From NCBI GenBank assembly GCA_963835295.1, contig CAWIEX010000014.1, positions 372,001 through 436,000 of the forward strand: a stretch of 64,000 bases of DNA, in the 5' to 3' direction. A program made the position numbers and the translations under genes. This document shows positions 8,622 to 16,768 of the stretch, in pieces. The notes beneath the pieces were generated by a model. That model saw only the letters and a list, made by a program, of their open reading frames with translations. It searched no databases and was not told the DNA's origin. This DNA is from JAOPZW01 sp963835295 (GTDB lineage Bacteria; Actinomycetota; Thermoleophilia; Solirubrobacterales; Solirubrobacteraceae). Positions within the stretch are counted from its first letter, which is position 1, and every line of letters begins with the position of its first letter.

Positions 8622-8685
8622 CGATGCTCATGTCCTCGAAGTAGGTGGGAACGGACTTCTGGGTCGACATGAGCGTCTGGCGCAT
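8527..8685 (-). CDS. Small upstream ORF overlapping the GTPase start
   Basis: This 52-codon ORF begins with ATG 6 nt after a good AGGAG (8692-8696). It overlaps the first 95 nt of the GTPase in another frame. Its first half (SVPTYFEDMSIGANAELG) looks protein-like and faintly recalls the N-terminus of MaoC dehydratases, while the second half is simply the alternate frame of the GTPase. It could be a leader peptide controlling the GTPase, a remnant of another gene, or a chance ORF. Its ribosome-binding site is better than that of the GTPase itself. Confidence 0.4.
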   Translation of the reverse strand: MRQTLMSTQKSVPTYFEDMSIGANAELGHPGPRRRGKDEPDRAAAVRRGHRR

Positions 8686-8850
8686 GCTGGGCTCCTGGGG
8701 TCGGTCGGACGACGTTCGAGCGAGACGGTAGCGCGGACCGCGCGGCGCTCGAAGGGGGGCTGCCCGTACCTCCGACACGTCGGTGGATCGGCATCGCCTC
8801 CACGGGTTTCCACGGTGCCGCGCGCGGTCCCGGTGCGAGACCGTGAGGGC

Positions 8851-10173
8851 ATGACGACGGCCACGCGCGAGTCCAGTGGCGCCCAGGCTCCGCCCGTGCC
8901 GGGGCTCGCCCCGCAGCCTCGTCAGGGCCGGCGCGAGCGGCTCGCCCGCGCCGAGCGCCCGCTCCTGCTCGCCGGCCTGGCGCTGGTCGCGGCGCACCTG
9001 CTCGACCTCGCGTTCTCGGGCCCCGACACGTCGGCGCTCGGCGTCGCGGCGATCGTCGCCCTGGCGGCGGCGTGGGCGCTCGCCCAGCCGCACGTGATTC
9101 GACCGACCCGCGTCGCGCTGGGCGTCGTCGTCGGGCTGATCGCCGTCGGCTTCGGGGTCATCTCCCACGGCCTGCACGTCGTCAACTCGGGCCCCGACTG
9201 GCGCGACCTCACCGGCTTGGGCTACGTCGCGGGCGGCCTGCTGCTCGTCGCGGCCGGCCTGGCGGCCGCGGCGGCGCCGCGCCGGGCACCGCGGCGAGCC
9301 GGCCGCGGCTGGCGCGCCGCCCACGCCATCGCCTGGGTCGCGGGGGCCGCGCTCGTGGCCCAGCTCGCCCTGCTGCCCTTCGCCCTCGGCAACCAGGTCA
9401 CGCACGCCCCGCGGTGGGCGATCCACGAGTCCGCACTCGGCATCGCGCACGAGGAAGTCCGCATCGCCATGCGCGACGGGCGCAGGCTCTCGGCCTGGTA
9501 CGTCCCGTCGCGCAACGGGGCGGCCGTCCTGCTCAGCCACGGGTCGGGCGGGAGCCGCGGGCGCGTCGCCGCCCACGTGCGGATGCTCGCGCGCCACGGC
9601 TACGGCGTGCTGGCGCTCGACAACCCCGGCAACGGCGAGAGCGACGGGCACTCCAACGGCCTGGGCGACAACGCCCAGCCGGGCCTCGCCGCGGGTCTCG
9701 ACTACCTCGCGCGCCGGCCCGACGTCGACCCCGAGCGGATCGCGGGCTTCGGCCTGTCGCTGGGCGGCGAGGTGCTGCTCGAGGCGGCCTCGCGCGATCG
9801 GCGCCTGGCCGCCGTCGTCTCCGACGGGGCGACCCGACCCATGGACGCCGACGCGGTCATGCACCCAGGCACGCTCGAGCGGGCGGTCGGATGGCTCACG
9901 ACGCAGTCGGTCCGCGCCATCTCGGGCATGAAGACGTCGCCGTCCCTCATCGCGATGATGCCCCGCATCGCGCCGCGGCCGGTCCTGCTCGTCGCGGGCG
10001 GCGGCTTCCCCGCGGAGATCGGCGCCTCGCGCCTGTACCGCGCGGCCGGCGGGCGCACGGTCGAGCTCTGGGAGCTGCCCGACACCGGCCACACCGCCGG
10101 CCTGCGCACGCACCCGGCGGCCTACGAGCGCCGCACGGTGGGCTTCCTGGACCGCGCGCTCGGCCTGCGGTAG
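8851..10173 (+). CDS. Membrane-anchored alpha/beta hydrolase
   Basis: The 440-residue protein has about five N-terminal membrane segments (roughly residues 30-180) followed by a serine hydrolase domain. The nucleophile elbow is GLSLGG, near residue 312. The oxyanion region is LLSHGSGGSRG, and the catalytic His is probably in LPDTGHTAG near the C-terminus. The topology places the hydrolase after the last helix. The ATG at 8851 is used because the long upstream open frame overlaps the GTPase antisense and lacks plausible protein sequence. Substrate is unknown. The divergent region 8622-8850 holds the promoters of this gene and of the GTPase. Confidence 0.75.
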   Translation: MTTATRESSGAQAPPVPGLAPQPRQGRRERLARAERPLLLAGLALVAAHLLDLAFSGPDTSALGVAAIVALAAAWALAQPHVIRPTRVALGVVVGLIAVGFGVISHGLHVVNSGPDWRDLTGLGYVAGGLLLVAAGLAAAAAPRRAPRRAGRGWRAAHAIAWVAGAALVAQLALLPFALGNQVTHAPRWAIHESALGIAHEEVRIAMRDGRRLSAWYVPSRNGAAVLLSHGSGGSRGRVAAHVRMLARHGYGVLALDNPGNGESDGHSNGLGDNAQPGLAAGLDYLARRPDVDPERIAGFGLSLGGEVLLEAASRDRRLAAVVSDGATRPMDADAVMHPGTLERAVGWLTTQSVRAISGMKTSPSLIAMMPRIAPRPVLLVAGGGFPAEIGASRLYRAAGGRTVELWELPDTGHTAGLRTHPAAYERRTVGFLDRALGLR

Positions 10174-10238
10174 GCGGTTGGCGTCGTCCGCGGTGCGCCT
10201 CCGGCGAAGCGCCGCGAACGTCCCGCGGGGCTAACCGC
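10174..10238. repeat. Short inverted repeat, partial match to the intergenic repeat family
   Basis: GCGGTT (10174-10179) and AACCGC (10233-10238) bracket the convergent ends of the hydrolase and marR genes. Inside, a 15-nt string at 10181-10195 (gcgtcgtccgcggtg) is identical to one at 52536-52550 in repeat copy C. It may be a fragment of that element or a bidirectional terminator. Confidence 0.35.
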
Positions 10239-10794
10239 GGGCCGCCGCCGCCGAAGCCGCGGCCGCGTTGGCCGCCGGGCAGCGGCCCTCGGCGCGCCCG
10301 CACGCGTGCAGGTCGCAGAGCCGGCAGATCCAGCGCGTCGACTCGCCGCCCGCGTCGCGCGCGAGCTTGCCGCGCACCACGCTCTCGAGCACGCGCGCGG
10401 CCAGGCGGTCGAGGTCGGCGCGCTCGGCGGGGGAGAGGTCGCCGAGCGCGTCCTGCAGCACGGCGCCGCGCGCGGCGGTCACCCGGCGCGCCGCGCGCCG
10501 CCCGGCCGCGGTGAGCTCGATGCTCGTCGTGCGCCCGTCGGGCCCCTCGCGGCGGCGCACGTCGCCCGCCGAGACCAACCGGTCCACGAGCCGGACGGTG
10601 CCCGAGGAGGTCAGCCCGAGGATGCGCCGCAGGCGATCCACCGAGCAGCCGTCGGCGAAGTGCTCGAGCGCCGACAGCGCCGCGGCCGCCGTCAGGGACT
10701 GGTCGGCGGCCGCTGCGACGGCGTCGGACATCTGATCGGCGACGGCGAGCGAGAGCGCTCCGAGGACGTTGCCGTCGCGGCCCAGCGCGGCCAT
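10231..10794 (-). CDS. MarR-family regulator with a C-terminal cysteine cluster
   Basis: This is a 187-residue winged-helix regulator. The wHTH spans about residues 40-100 (VDRLRRILGLTSSGTVRLVDRL, then the wing around RREGPDGRTT), and MarR-like dimerisation helices flank it. Unusually, the C-terminus carries four cysteines, C157-x2-C160-x4-C165-x6-C172. This could bind Zn or an iron-sulfur cluster, or act as a thiol sensor. The tail ends in low-complexity alanine. The gene lies 4 nt after the DUF3224 gene and is probably co-transcribed from the palindrome-containing promoter at 11200-11240, which it may autoregulate. Confidence 0.8.
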   Translation of the reverse strand: MAALGRDGNVLGALSLAVADQMSDAVAAAADQSLTAAAALSALEHFADGCSVDRLRRILGLTSSGTVRLVDRLVSAGDVRRREGPDGRTTSIELTAAGRRAARRVTAARGAVLQDALGDLSPAERADLDRLAARVLESVVRGKLARDAGGESTRWICRLCDLHACGRAEGRCPAANAAAASAAAARG

Positions 10795-10798
10795 CGGG

Positions 10799-11197
10799 CT
10801 ATTCGAAGTCGTAGTCGAGGTCGACCGAGGGCGTCGACCCGTGCGGGGCGACGAACGCCCCGGCGCCGGTGATGCCGCCCAGCTCCTCGGTCCCCGAGCC
10901 CGCGACGACGGAGAGCTCTCCGGCGGCCTTCTCGCCGTCGAAGGTGCCCTGCGTGCGCATGACGAAGCTCCCCGAGCGCGAGCCCAGGCGCCCCACGAAG
11001 CGCTGCAGGCCGACGAAGTCGGCTGTCTTGTCCTCGCGGTAGCACATGAGCCACTCGACGGAGCCCTCGCCCTCGAGGTCTCCGCTGAAGGCCTGGCCGA
11101 CGCTGGCGCGGGTCAGCTTGGCGCCCCCGTCGAGCTCGATGTAGGCGTTCTCGTCCCAGGACGAGATCTCAAATGTTCCTTGCGCGTGTGTGCTCAT
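10799..11197 (-). CDS. DUF3224 domain protein
   Basis: The 132-residue protein matches the DUF3224 family in length and pattern: an opening G-x-F-E-I-x-x-W segment, GEGSVEWLMCY near the middle, and GxxGSFVMRTQGTFDG followed by an EELGGITG block. Family members are small beta-barrel proteins of unknown function, often next to regulators. It is cytoplasmic, with no signal peptide. It is the first gene of a two-gene unit with the MarR regulator. Confidence 0.8.
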   Translation of the reverse strand: MSTHAQGTFEISSWDENAYIELDGGAKLTRASVGQAFSGDLEGEGSVEWLMCYREDKTADFVGLQRFVGRLGSRSGSFVMRTQGTFDGEKAAGELSVVAGSGTEELGGITGAGAFVAPHGSTPSVDLDYDFE

Positions 11198-11214
11198 GCC
11201 CCAGGCTTACCCAA

Positions 11215-11235
11215 TGATGTGTGCGGCACACATCA
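11215..11235. promoter_or_regulatory. Perfect 21-bp palindrome, probable MarR operator
   Basis: Two 10-nt arms (TGATGTGTGC and GCACACATCA) flank a single central G. The site lies 18 bp upstream of the DUF3224 start (minus) and 33 bp upstream of the TAGCAT box of the divergent L,D-transpeptidase. Size and symmetry fit a MarR dimer site, so one regulator could control both directions. Confidence 0.65.
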
Positions 11236-11267
11236 ATTTTGCGGCTTCGGACATCGGCGCCGCGCCG

Positions 11268-11273
11268 TAGCAT
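11268..11273 (+). promoter_or_regulatory. -10 box TAGCAT before the L,D-transpeptidase
   Basis: TAGCAT ends 8 nt before the GTG start, and no Shine-Dalgarno is seen. This suggests a leaderless or nearly leaderless message. Confidence 0.4.
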
Positions 11274-11281
11274 CGAGCGCC

Positions 11282-11908
11282 GTGATCGCCGCGCCCGTGG
11301 ACCTGACCCCGACGACGATCCTCAAGGTCCGCCCGGGACACGTCGTGCGCATGCACGCGCGGCCCGGCGGCAAGCTGCTCTTCCGCGTGCTCCCGAAGAC
11401 GGTCTACGGGCGCCGGCTCATCCTCTCGGTCACCCAGCGCCGCGGGGCGTGGGCGGCCGTCCCGACCTTCCTGCTGCCCAACGGCCGGCGAGCCTGGGTG
11501 CGCGTCTCGCGCCGCACCTTCGTGGTCCGGCGCACGCGCTGGCGCATCAGCGCGGACCTCAGCGCACGCACGGTGACGGTGCTGCACGGCGACCGGCGCG
11601 TGCGCACCATGCGGGTGGCCATCGGCGGCGCCTCGACGCCGACACCGCCCGGCACCTACGCCGTGACCGACAAGCTCGACGGGCGCCCGTTCGGCCGCTC
11701 CTACGGCTGCTGCATCCTCGCCCTGTCCGGCCACCAGCCGAAGGTCCGCACGGGCCCCATCGACGCGCGCCTGGCCATCCACGGAACCGACCGCCCGGAT
11801 CTTGTCGGCGCGCGCGTCTCGGAGGGCTGCCTGCGCGCCACGGACCGCAACGTGCGCTGGCTCATGCGCACCGTGCCGGTCGGCACGCAGGTCACGATCC
11901 GGCGATGA
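11282..11908 (+). CDS. L,D-transpeptidase (YkuD domain)
   Basis: The 208-residue protein ends in a YkuD catalytic domain with the motif IHGTDRPDLVG, then VSEGCLR, where the Cys is the nucleophile that forms 3-3 peptidoglycan crosslinks. Preceding GGASTPTPPGTYAV and an acidic/Arg beta-rich half are typical of the fold. With the GTG start at 11282 there is no signal peptide, which is odd for a periplasmic-facing enzyme. No upstream in-frame start supplies one either. The gene overlaps the cysteine hydrolase tail-to-tail by 17 nt. Confidence 0.8.
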   Translation: MIAAPVDLTPTTILKVRPGHVVRMHARPGGKLLFRVLPKTVYGRRLILSVTQRRGAWAAVPTFLLPNGRRAWVRVSRRTFVVRRTRWRISADLSARTVTVLHGDRRVRTMRVAIGGASTPTPPGTYAVTDKLDGRPFGRSYGCCILALSGHQPKVRTGPIDARLAIHGTDRPDLVGARVSEGCLRATDRNVRWLMRTVPVGTQVTIRR

Positions 11909-12452
11909 GCTCGTCGGTGCTGAGCACCTGAGCGAACTCGTCCTGCAGGTTGGCCGCCGTGACCCGCGCGAGCGTCTCGGCGTCGATGCGCCCGCCGCCG
12001 ATCGGGTCGGGCAGGTCGAAGGTGTGGGTCGCGTCGAGCGCGAAGGCCACGTCGAAGCCGAGGTTGCCGCCCATCCGCGCCGTCGTCTCGCAGCACATGT
12101 TGGTCTGGATGCCGGCGATGACGATGGCGTCGATGCCGCGCTCGCGCAGCCATGGCTCGAGCGCGGGCTCCCCGATGAAGGCCGAGTTGACGCTCTTGGT
12201 CACGAGGAGGTCCGGCTCGCCCGAGATGACCTCCTGGAAGGCGTTGCCCGGCTCGGACGGGTGCAGGCCCCAGCCGGTCTGCGTCGAGTCGTGGCGCACG
12301 AAGACGACCGTCCCGCTGTGCTCGCGCCAATGGTCGAGCAGCCGGCCGATGTTCGCCTCGCAGTCGGGGTTGTTGCGCGTGCCCCATGACGGGTCGTGGA
12401 AGGCCTGCTGGACGTCGACGAGCACGAGAGCGGCGCGGTCGGGGGAGAACAT
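11892..12452 (-). CDS. Isochorismatase-family cysteine hydrolase
   Basis: This is a 186-residue single-domain hydrolase of the isochorismatase/nicotinamidase superfamily. The catalytic Asp is in ALVLVDVQQAF (about residue 13), the Lys is likely in LLVTKSVNSAF, and the nucleophilic Cys is in GIQTNMCCETTAR. The substrate could be an amide such as nicotinamide or a related compound, but the family is too broad to say. The start at 12452 leaves 27 nt to the divergent ligD start, so the two promoters must overlap. Confidence 0.85.
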   Translation of the reverse strand: MFSPDRAALVLVDVQQAFHDPSWGTRNNPDCEANIGRLLDHWREHSGTVVFVRHDSTQTGWGLHPSEPGNAFQEVISGEPDLLVTKSVNSAFIGEPALEPWLRERGIDAIVIAGIQTNMCCETTARMGGNLGFDVAFALDATHTFDLPDPIGGGRIDAETLARVTAANLQDEFAQVLSTDELIAGS

Positions 12453-12479
12453 GGGTGGACTGTATGCTCGGGGCCTCTG

Positions 12480-14801
12480 GTGAGCGGCAAGCTCGAGACG
12501 TACCGGTCCAAGCGCTCGGCGCAGAAGACGCCCGAGCCGATGGGAGAGCAAGCCGCGGGCGAGGACGGGCGGCGCTTCGTCATCCAGGAGCACCACGCCA
12601 CCCGCCTGCACTGGGACCTGCGCCTGGAGCACGACGGCGTCCTCGTCTCCTTCGCGATCCCCAACGGCCTGCCCGAGGCGCCCAAGGACAACCGCCTGGC
12701 CGTGCACACCGAGGACCACCCGCTCGAGTACCTCGAGTTCGAGGGCGAGATCCCGAAGGGTCAGTACGGCGCCGGGACGATGCGCGTCTGGGACCGCGGC
12801 ACCTACGAGGTCCTCAAGTGGGAGCCGCGCAAGATCGAGGCGCTGCTGCACGGCGAGCGCGTGGCGGGGCGCTACGCGCTCTTCCCCATCGACAAGGACG
12901 AGAACCCCAAGAACTGGATGATCCACCGCATGGACCCCCCCGCCGACGAGGCGGCCGAGCCCATGCCCGAGAAGATCGTCCCGATGATGGCGCGCACCGC
13001 CACCCTGCCGCGCGACGACGAGCAGTGGGCCTTCGAGGTCAAGTGGGACGGCGTGCGGGCCGTCTGCCATTCCGAGCCGGGCCGCATGCGCCTGCACTCG
13101 CGCAACCTGCTCGACATCACCCCGCGCTATCCCGAGGTCGGCCGCCTCAACCGCGCGCTCAGCCACCACCGCGCGATCCTCGACGGCGAGATCGTCGCCC
13201 TCGACGCCGAGGGCAGGCCGAGCTTCGGCGCGCTGCAGCGGCGCATGCACGTCGGCTCGGAGTCCACCGTCCGGCGCCTGGCCAAGGAGGCGCCGGTCAC
13301 CTACATCATCTTCGACCTCCTGTGGCTCGACGGCCACTCGCTCATGGACCTGCCCTACACCGAGCGCCGCGCCCGCCTCGCGGAGCTCGAGCTCGGCGAC
13401 AACGGACGCTGGCGCGTGCCCGACTACGTCGTCGGCCACGGCCAGGAGCTGCTCTCGGCCACCGAGCAGCAGGGCCTCGAGGGCGTCATCGCCAAGCGCC
13501 TGGACTCGCCCTACGAGCCGGGGCGCCGCACGCCGTGCTGGCTGAAGATCAAGAACGTCGACCGCCAGGAGGTCGTCGTCGGAGGCTGGGTGCCCGGCGA
13601 CGGCAAGCGCCGCGACCGCATCGGCGCGCTGCTGGTCGGCGTGCGCGACGAGGACGGCAGCCTGCGCCACGTGGGGCGCGTCGGCACCGGCTTCACCGAG
13701 GCCGAGCTCGATCGCCTCGCCGAGAAGCTGCGCCCGCTCGAGCGGGAGGACTCGCCCTTCGCCCCCGGCGGCCCGAAGATCCCGCGCGGCGCCGTCTTCG
13801 CCGATCCCGAGCTCGTGGCCGAGGTCGAGTTCCGCGAGTGGACGGACGGCGGCCAGCTGCGCGCGCCCTCCTACAAGGGGCTGCGCGACGACAAGCCCGC
13901 CGAGCTCGTCGTGCGCGAGGAGGCCAACGCCGTCGTGGCCGAGGTCGACGGGCGCCAGGTCAAGCTCTCGAACCTCGACAAGGTCCTCTATCCCGAGGCC
14001 GGCTTCAAGAAGCGCGACGTCATCGACTACTACGCGCGCATCGCGCCGGTCCTCCTGCCGCACCTCGAGGGCCGCGCGCTGACCCTCAAGCGCTACCCCA
14101 ACGGCGTCGACGCCCAGTTCTTCTACGAGAAGAACGCGCCGTCGCATCGTCCCGAGTGGGTGACCACCGCGCGCGTGGGCTCGATCGACTACGTGGTCGT
14201 CGACCACGAGGCGACGCTCGTGTGGCTGGCCAACCTCGCCGACCTCGAGCTGCACACCTCGCTGGCGCTGGCGGACGATCCCGAGCGCCCGACGCTCGTC
14301 GCCTTCGACCTCGATCCCGGGCCGCCGGCCACGGTGGTCGAGTGCTGCCGCGTCGCGGAGCTGCTGCGCGGGATGTTCGAGGGGCTGGGCCTCGAGTGCT
14401 TCGCCAAGACCTCGGGCTCGAAGGGCATGCAGGTCTACCTGCCGCTCAACAGCGAGGCGACCTTCGCGCAGACCAAGGCCTTCTCCAAGGCGGTGGCCGA
14501 GCTGCTCGCGCGCGAGGAGCCCGGGCTCGTCGTCGCGCGCCAGATCAAGTCCGCGCGCACGGGCAAGGTGCTCGTGGACTGGGGCCAGAACGACGTCAAC
14601 AAGACGACGGTCAACGTCTACTCGCTGCGAGCGACGCCACGCGCGACCGTGTCGACAGCGGTGAGCTGGGACGAGGTCCGCGCGGCGAAGAAGCCCGAGG
14701 ACCTCACCTTCGAGGCGGCCGACGTCCTGCGCCGCGTCGAGGAGCAGGGCGATCTCTTCGCGCCGGTGCTGACGCTTGTCCAGCGCCTGCCCGGGGCGTA
14801 G
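12480..14801 (+). CDS. ligD: Multifunctional NHEJ DNA ligase LigD
   Basis: This 773-residue LigD joins double-strand breaks with Ku. Domains in order are: 3-prime phosphoesterase (about 30-175; HHATRLHWDLRLE), ATP-dependent ligase (about 185-490; adenylated lysine K188 in KWDGVRA), and primase-polymerase (about 510-760; metal-binding FDLDPG at D610/D612). This PE-ligase-polymerase order is the arrangement known from Pseudomonas and differs from mycobacterial LigD (polymerase first). The GTG at 12480 is 11 nt after a TATGCT box. No ku gene is in the window. Confidence 0.93.
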   Translation: MSGKLETYRSKRSAQKTPEPMGEQAAGEDGRRFVIQEHHATRLHWDLRLEHDGVLVSFAIPNGLPEAPKDNRLAVHTEDHPLEYLEFEGEIPKGQYGAGTMRVWDRGTYEVLKWEPRKIEALLHGERVAGRYALFPIDKDENPKNWMIHRMDPPADEAAEPMPEKIVPMMARTATLPRDDEQWAFEVKWDGVRAVCHSEPGRMRLHSRNLLDITPRYPEVGRLNRALSHHRAILDGEIVALDAEGRPSFGALQRRMHVGSESTVRRLAKEAPVTYIIFDLLWLDGHSLMDLPYTERRARLAELELGDNGRWRVPDYVVGHGQELLSATEQQGLEGVIAKRLDSPYEPGRRTPCWLKIKNVDRQEVVVGGWVPGDGKRRDRIGALLVGVRDEDGSLRHVGRVGTGFTEAELDRLAEKLRPLEREDSPFAPGGPKIPRGAVFADPELVAEVEFREWTDGGQLRAPSYKGLRDDKPAELVVREEANAVVAEVDGRQVKLSNLDKVLYPEAGFKKRDVIDYYARIAPVLLPHLEGRALTLKRYPNGVDAQFFYEKNAPSHRPEWVTTARVGSIDYVVVDHEATLVWLANLADLELHTSLALADDPERPTLVAFDLDPGPPATVVECCRVAELLRGMFEGLGLECFAKTSGSKGMQVYLPLNSEATFAQTKAFSKAVAELLAREEPGLVVARQIKSARTGKVLVDWGQNDVNKTTVNVYSLRATPRATVSTAVSWDEVRAAKKPEDLTFEAADVLRRVEEQGDLFAPVLTLVQRLPGA

Positions 14802-14804
14802 CTT
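14799..14804 (+). promoter_or_regulatory. -10 box TAGCTT, leaderless start
   Basis: TAGCTT overlaps the ligD stop region and ends 7 nt before the GTG of the small downstream ORF. No Shine-Dalgarno is seen. Confidence 0.35.
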
Positions 14805-14811
14805 TCGCCCC

Positions 14812-15009
14812 GTGGCCCTTCTGCGCAGGCTGCTCGCCGCGATCCGCATCTCGCCCGAGGAGCGCCAGGCCGACTGCGCCGAGCGCTGCTTCGAGTTGCT
14901 CTGCGACCCCGAGCGGGCCTCCGGGGCGCGCCTGGGCGAGCCCGAGGAGGCGGTCATCGAGGCCTCGCGGCGGCGCTGGGAGCACCCGCCGCCGGTGTCG
15001 CGCAGCTAA
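14812..15009 (+). CDS. Small hypothetical protein
   Basis: This is a 65-codon ORF between ligD and pcm. The product begins with a short amphipathic, Arg/Leu-rich helix and contains two cysteines (ADCAERCFELLCD), an Asp/Glu-rich centre and the end PPPVSRS. It has a leaderless-type box and continues the high GC3 pattern, so it is probably real. I do not recognise the family. It ends 2 nt before the convergent pcm stop. Confidence 0.5.
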   Translation: MALLRRLLAAIRISPEERQADCAERCFELLCDPERASGARLGEPEEAVIEASRRRWEHPPPVSRS

Positions 15010-15010
15010 C

Positions 15011-15625
15011 TCACTCGTCGCGCACGAGCGGGACGAAGCGGACCTCCTCGAGCAGCTCGCGCTCGAGGCCGGCCGGCGTGCGGCGCGTGAGCGACAGGCG
15101 CTGCAGTGGCTCGGTGACCGGCGCGATCAGGCGCCCACCGACCGCGAGCTGGCCCTCGAGCTCGGCGAGCCCCTCGCTGCTGCCGGCCGCGGCCACGTTG
15201 ATCGCGTCGTAGGGCGCGCTCTCGGGCAGGCCGCGGGTGCCGTCGCCCACGACCAGCGTGACGTTGTGCACCCCGGCGGCGGCCAGGTTGTGCGCCGCGC
15301 GGCGCGACAGGCGGTCGTGGCGCTCGATGGACCACACGTGCCGGGCGAGGTGGGCCAGCACCGCGGCGTGGTAGCCCGATCCGGTGCCGATGTCGAGGAC
15401 GCGGTCCTCGGGGCGTGGCGCCAGCATCTCGCTCATACGCGCCACCACGAGCGGCTGGGAGATCGTCTGCCCGCAGCCGATGGCCAGCGCGCGGTTCTCG
15501 TAGGCGCGGTCGCGCAGCGGCGCGGGCACGAAGCACTCGCGCGGCACCGCGGCGATCGCGTCGAGCACGCGATCGCTGGTGACGTAGGGGCGCAGCTGGT
15601 CGATCAGCGAGTCGACGTCGTGCAT
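15011..15625 (-). CDS. pcm: Protein-L-isoaspartate O-methyltransferase
   Basis: This 204-residue SAM-dependent methyltransferase methylates isoaspartyl residues in damaged proteins. GQTISQPLVVARMSEML (about 52-68) and VLDIGTGSGYHAAVLAHL (SAM motif I, about 78-95) are diagnostic, and VVGDGTRGLPESAPYDAI follows. The length is normal. It is divergent from the NAPRTase gene, with starts only 11 nt apart, so regulatory sequences must overlap the coding starts. Confidence 0.9.
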   Translation of the reverse strand: MHDVDSLIDQLRPYVTSDRVLDAIAAVPRECFVPAPLRDRAYENRALAIGCGQTISQPLVVARMSEMLAPRPEDRVLDIGTGSGYHAAVLAHLARHVWSIERHDRLSRRAAHNLAAAGVHNVTLVVGDGTRGLPESAPYDAINVAAAGSSEGLAELEGQLAVGGRLIAPVTEPLQRLSLTRRTPAGLERELLEEVRFVPLVRDE

Positions 15626-15630
15626 AGGAT
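15625..15630 (+). promoter_or_regulatory. -10 box TAGGAT, leaderless start
   Basis: TAGGAT is followed by exactly 6 nt and the GTG of the NAPRTase gene. The box overlaps the pcm start codon on the other strand. Confidence 0.5.
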
Positions 15631-15636
15631 CACCGC

Positions 15637-16713
15637 GTGGCGCGCCTGCCCCCCGAGACGTTCCGGCTGCCCGTCGAGCGCATGCGCGAGGGTTATTACA
15701 CCGATCAGTACTTCAACCTGACGCGCGACCTGCTCGAGATCGAGGGTCATCGCCCGCGGGTGCTCATGCAGGTCTTCCAGAAGCAGGCGGCGATCCTCGG
15801 CGGCGTCGACGAGGCGATCGCGGTGCTCAAGCAGTGCGCCGGGCGCCACGTCGACGGCGGCTGGGAGGAGGGCTGGGACGAACTCGAGGTCCGCGCCCTG
15901 CACGAGGGCGACGAGATCTCCCCGCGCGAGACCGTGATGACGATCGAGGGCGACTACGGGCTCTTCGCGCATCTGGAGACCGTCTACTTGGGCTGCATGG
16001 CGCGGCGCACGCTGGTCATGCGCAACGTCAAGGCGGTGGTCGATGCGGCGCATGGCAAGCCCATCCTCTTCTTCCCGGCGCGCCACGACCACTGGCTCGT
16101 GCAGACCGGCGACGGCTGGGCCGCCCACGTAGCCGGCGCCATCGGCGTCTCGACCGACGCGCAGGCCTCGTGGTGGGGCGGGCGCGGGGTGGGCACCGTG
16201 CCCCATGCGCTCATCGCCGCGTTCGGCGGCGACACGGTCGCCGCCGCTCGGCTGTTCGCCGAGCGCTACCACGGCGAGACCAACATCACCGTGCTCGTCG
16301 ACTTCGAGAACGACTCGGTCCGCACCGCGCTCGAGGTGGCCGATGCGCTGGGCGACCGGCTGTGGGGCGTCCGGCTCGACACGAGCGAGCAGCTCGTCGA
16401 CGTCGCGCTGAAGGACGAGCCCGATCCCGACCGCAACCGCGGCGTCACGGCGCTGCTGACCCGCCGCGTGCGCGACGCGCTCGACGCCGCCGGCCACCGC
16501 CAGGTGCGGATCGTCGTCTCGGGCGGCTTCGACGACGAGAAGATCGCGCGCTTCGAGGCCGAGGGCGCCCCGGTCGACGCCTACGGCGTCGGTTCCTCGC
16601 TGCTGCGCGGGCAGAACGACTTCACCGCGGACGTCGTGCGCGTCGACGGCCGCCCCCTCGCCAAGGCGGGCCGGCAGGAGAACCCCAACCCGCGCCTGGA
16701 GCTCGTCGAGTAG
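15637..16713 (+). CDS. pncB: Nicotinate phosphoribosyltransferase
   Basis: The 358-residue enzyme should convert nicotinate and PRPP to nicotinate mononucleotide in NAD salvage. REGYYTDQYFN near the N-terminus is the family's opening motif. TVYLGCMARRTLVMRN and FFPARHDH follow in the middle, and VSGGFDDEKI-ARFEAEGAPVDAYGVGSSL near the C-terminus forms the phosphate-binding barrel end. It belongs to the shorter archaeal-like branch, not the 400-440-residue PncB. The GTG start is supported by the leaderless box. Confidence 0.88.
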   Translation: MARLPPETFRLPVERMREGYYTDQYFNLTRDLLEIEGHRPRVLMQVFQKQAAILGGVDEAIAVLKQCAGRHVDGGWEEGWDELEVRALHEGDEISPRETVMTIEGDYGLFAHLETVYLGCMARRTLVMRNVKAVVDAAHGKPILFFPARHDHWLVQTGDGWAAHVAGAIGVSTDAQASWWGGRGVGTVPHALIAAFGGDTVAAARLFAERYHGETNITVLVDFENDSVRTALEVADALGDRLWGVRLDTSEQLVDVALKDEPDPDRNRGVTALLTRRVRDALDAAGHRQVRIVVSGGFDDEKIARFEAEGAPVDAYGVGSSLLRGQNDFTADVVRVDGRPLAKAGRQENPNPRLELVE

Positions 16714-16768
16714 CAGCGCAGCAGGCGGCCCGCGCGAGGAGCGGTGCTGGAAAAGGGGGAAACACCAC

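Noticed and set aside
12500..14957. Long minus-strand frame opposite ligD, continuous with the isochorismatase
   Set aside because: Upstream of the ATG at 12452 the translation is low-complexity Leu/Val/Arg/Asp, antisense of LigD. The hydrolase domain is complete from 12452.
14812..15009. Toxin-antitoxin pair with pcm
   Set aside because: The neighbour is a normal methyltransferase, and the small protein has no toxin-like motif.
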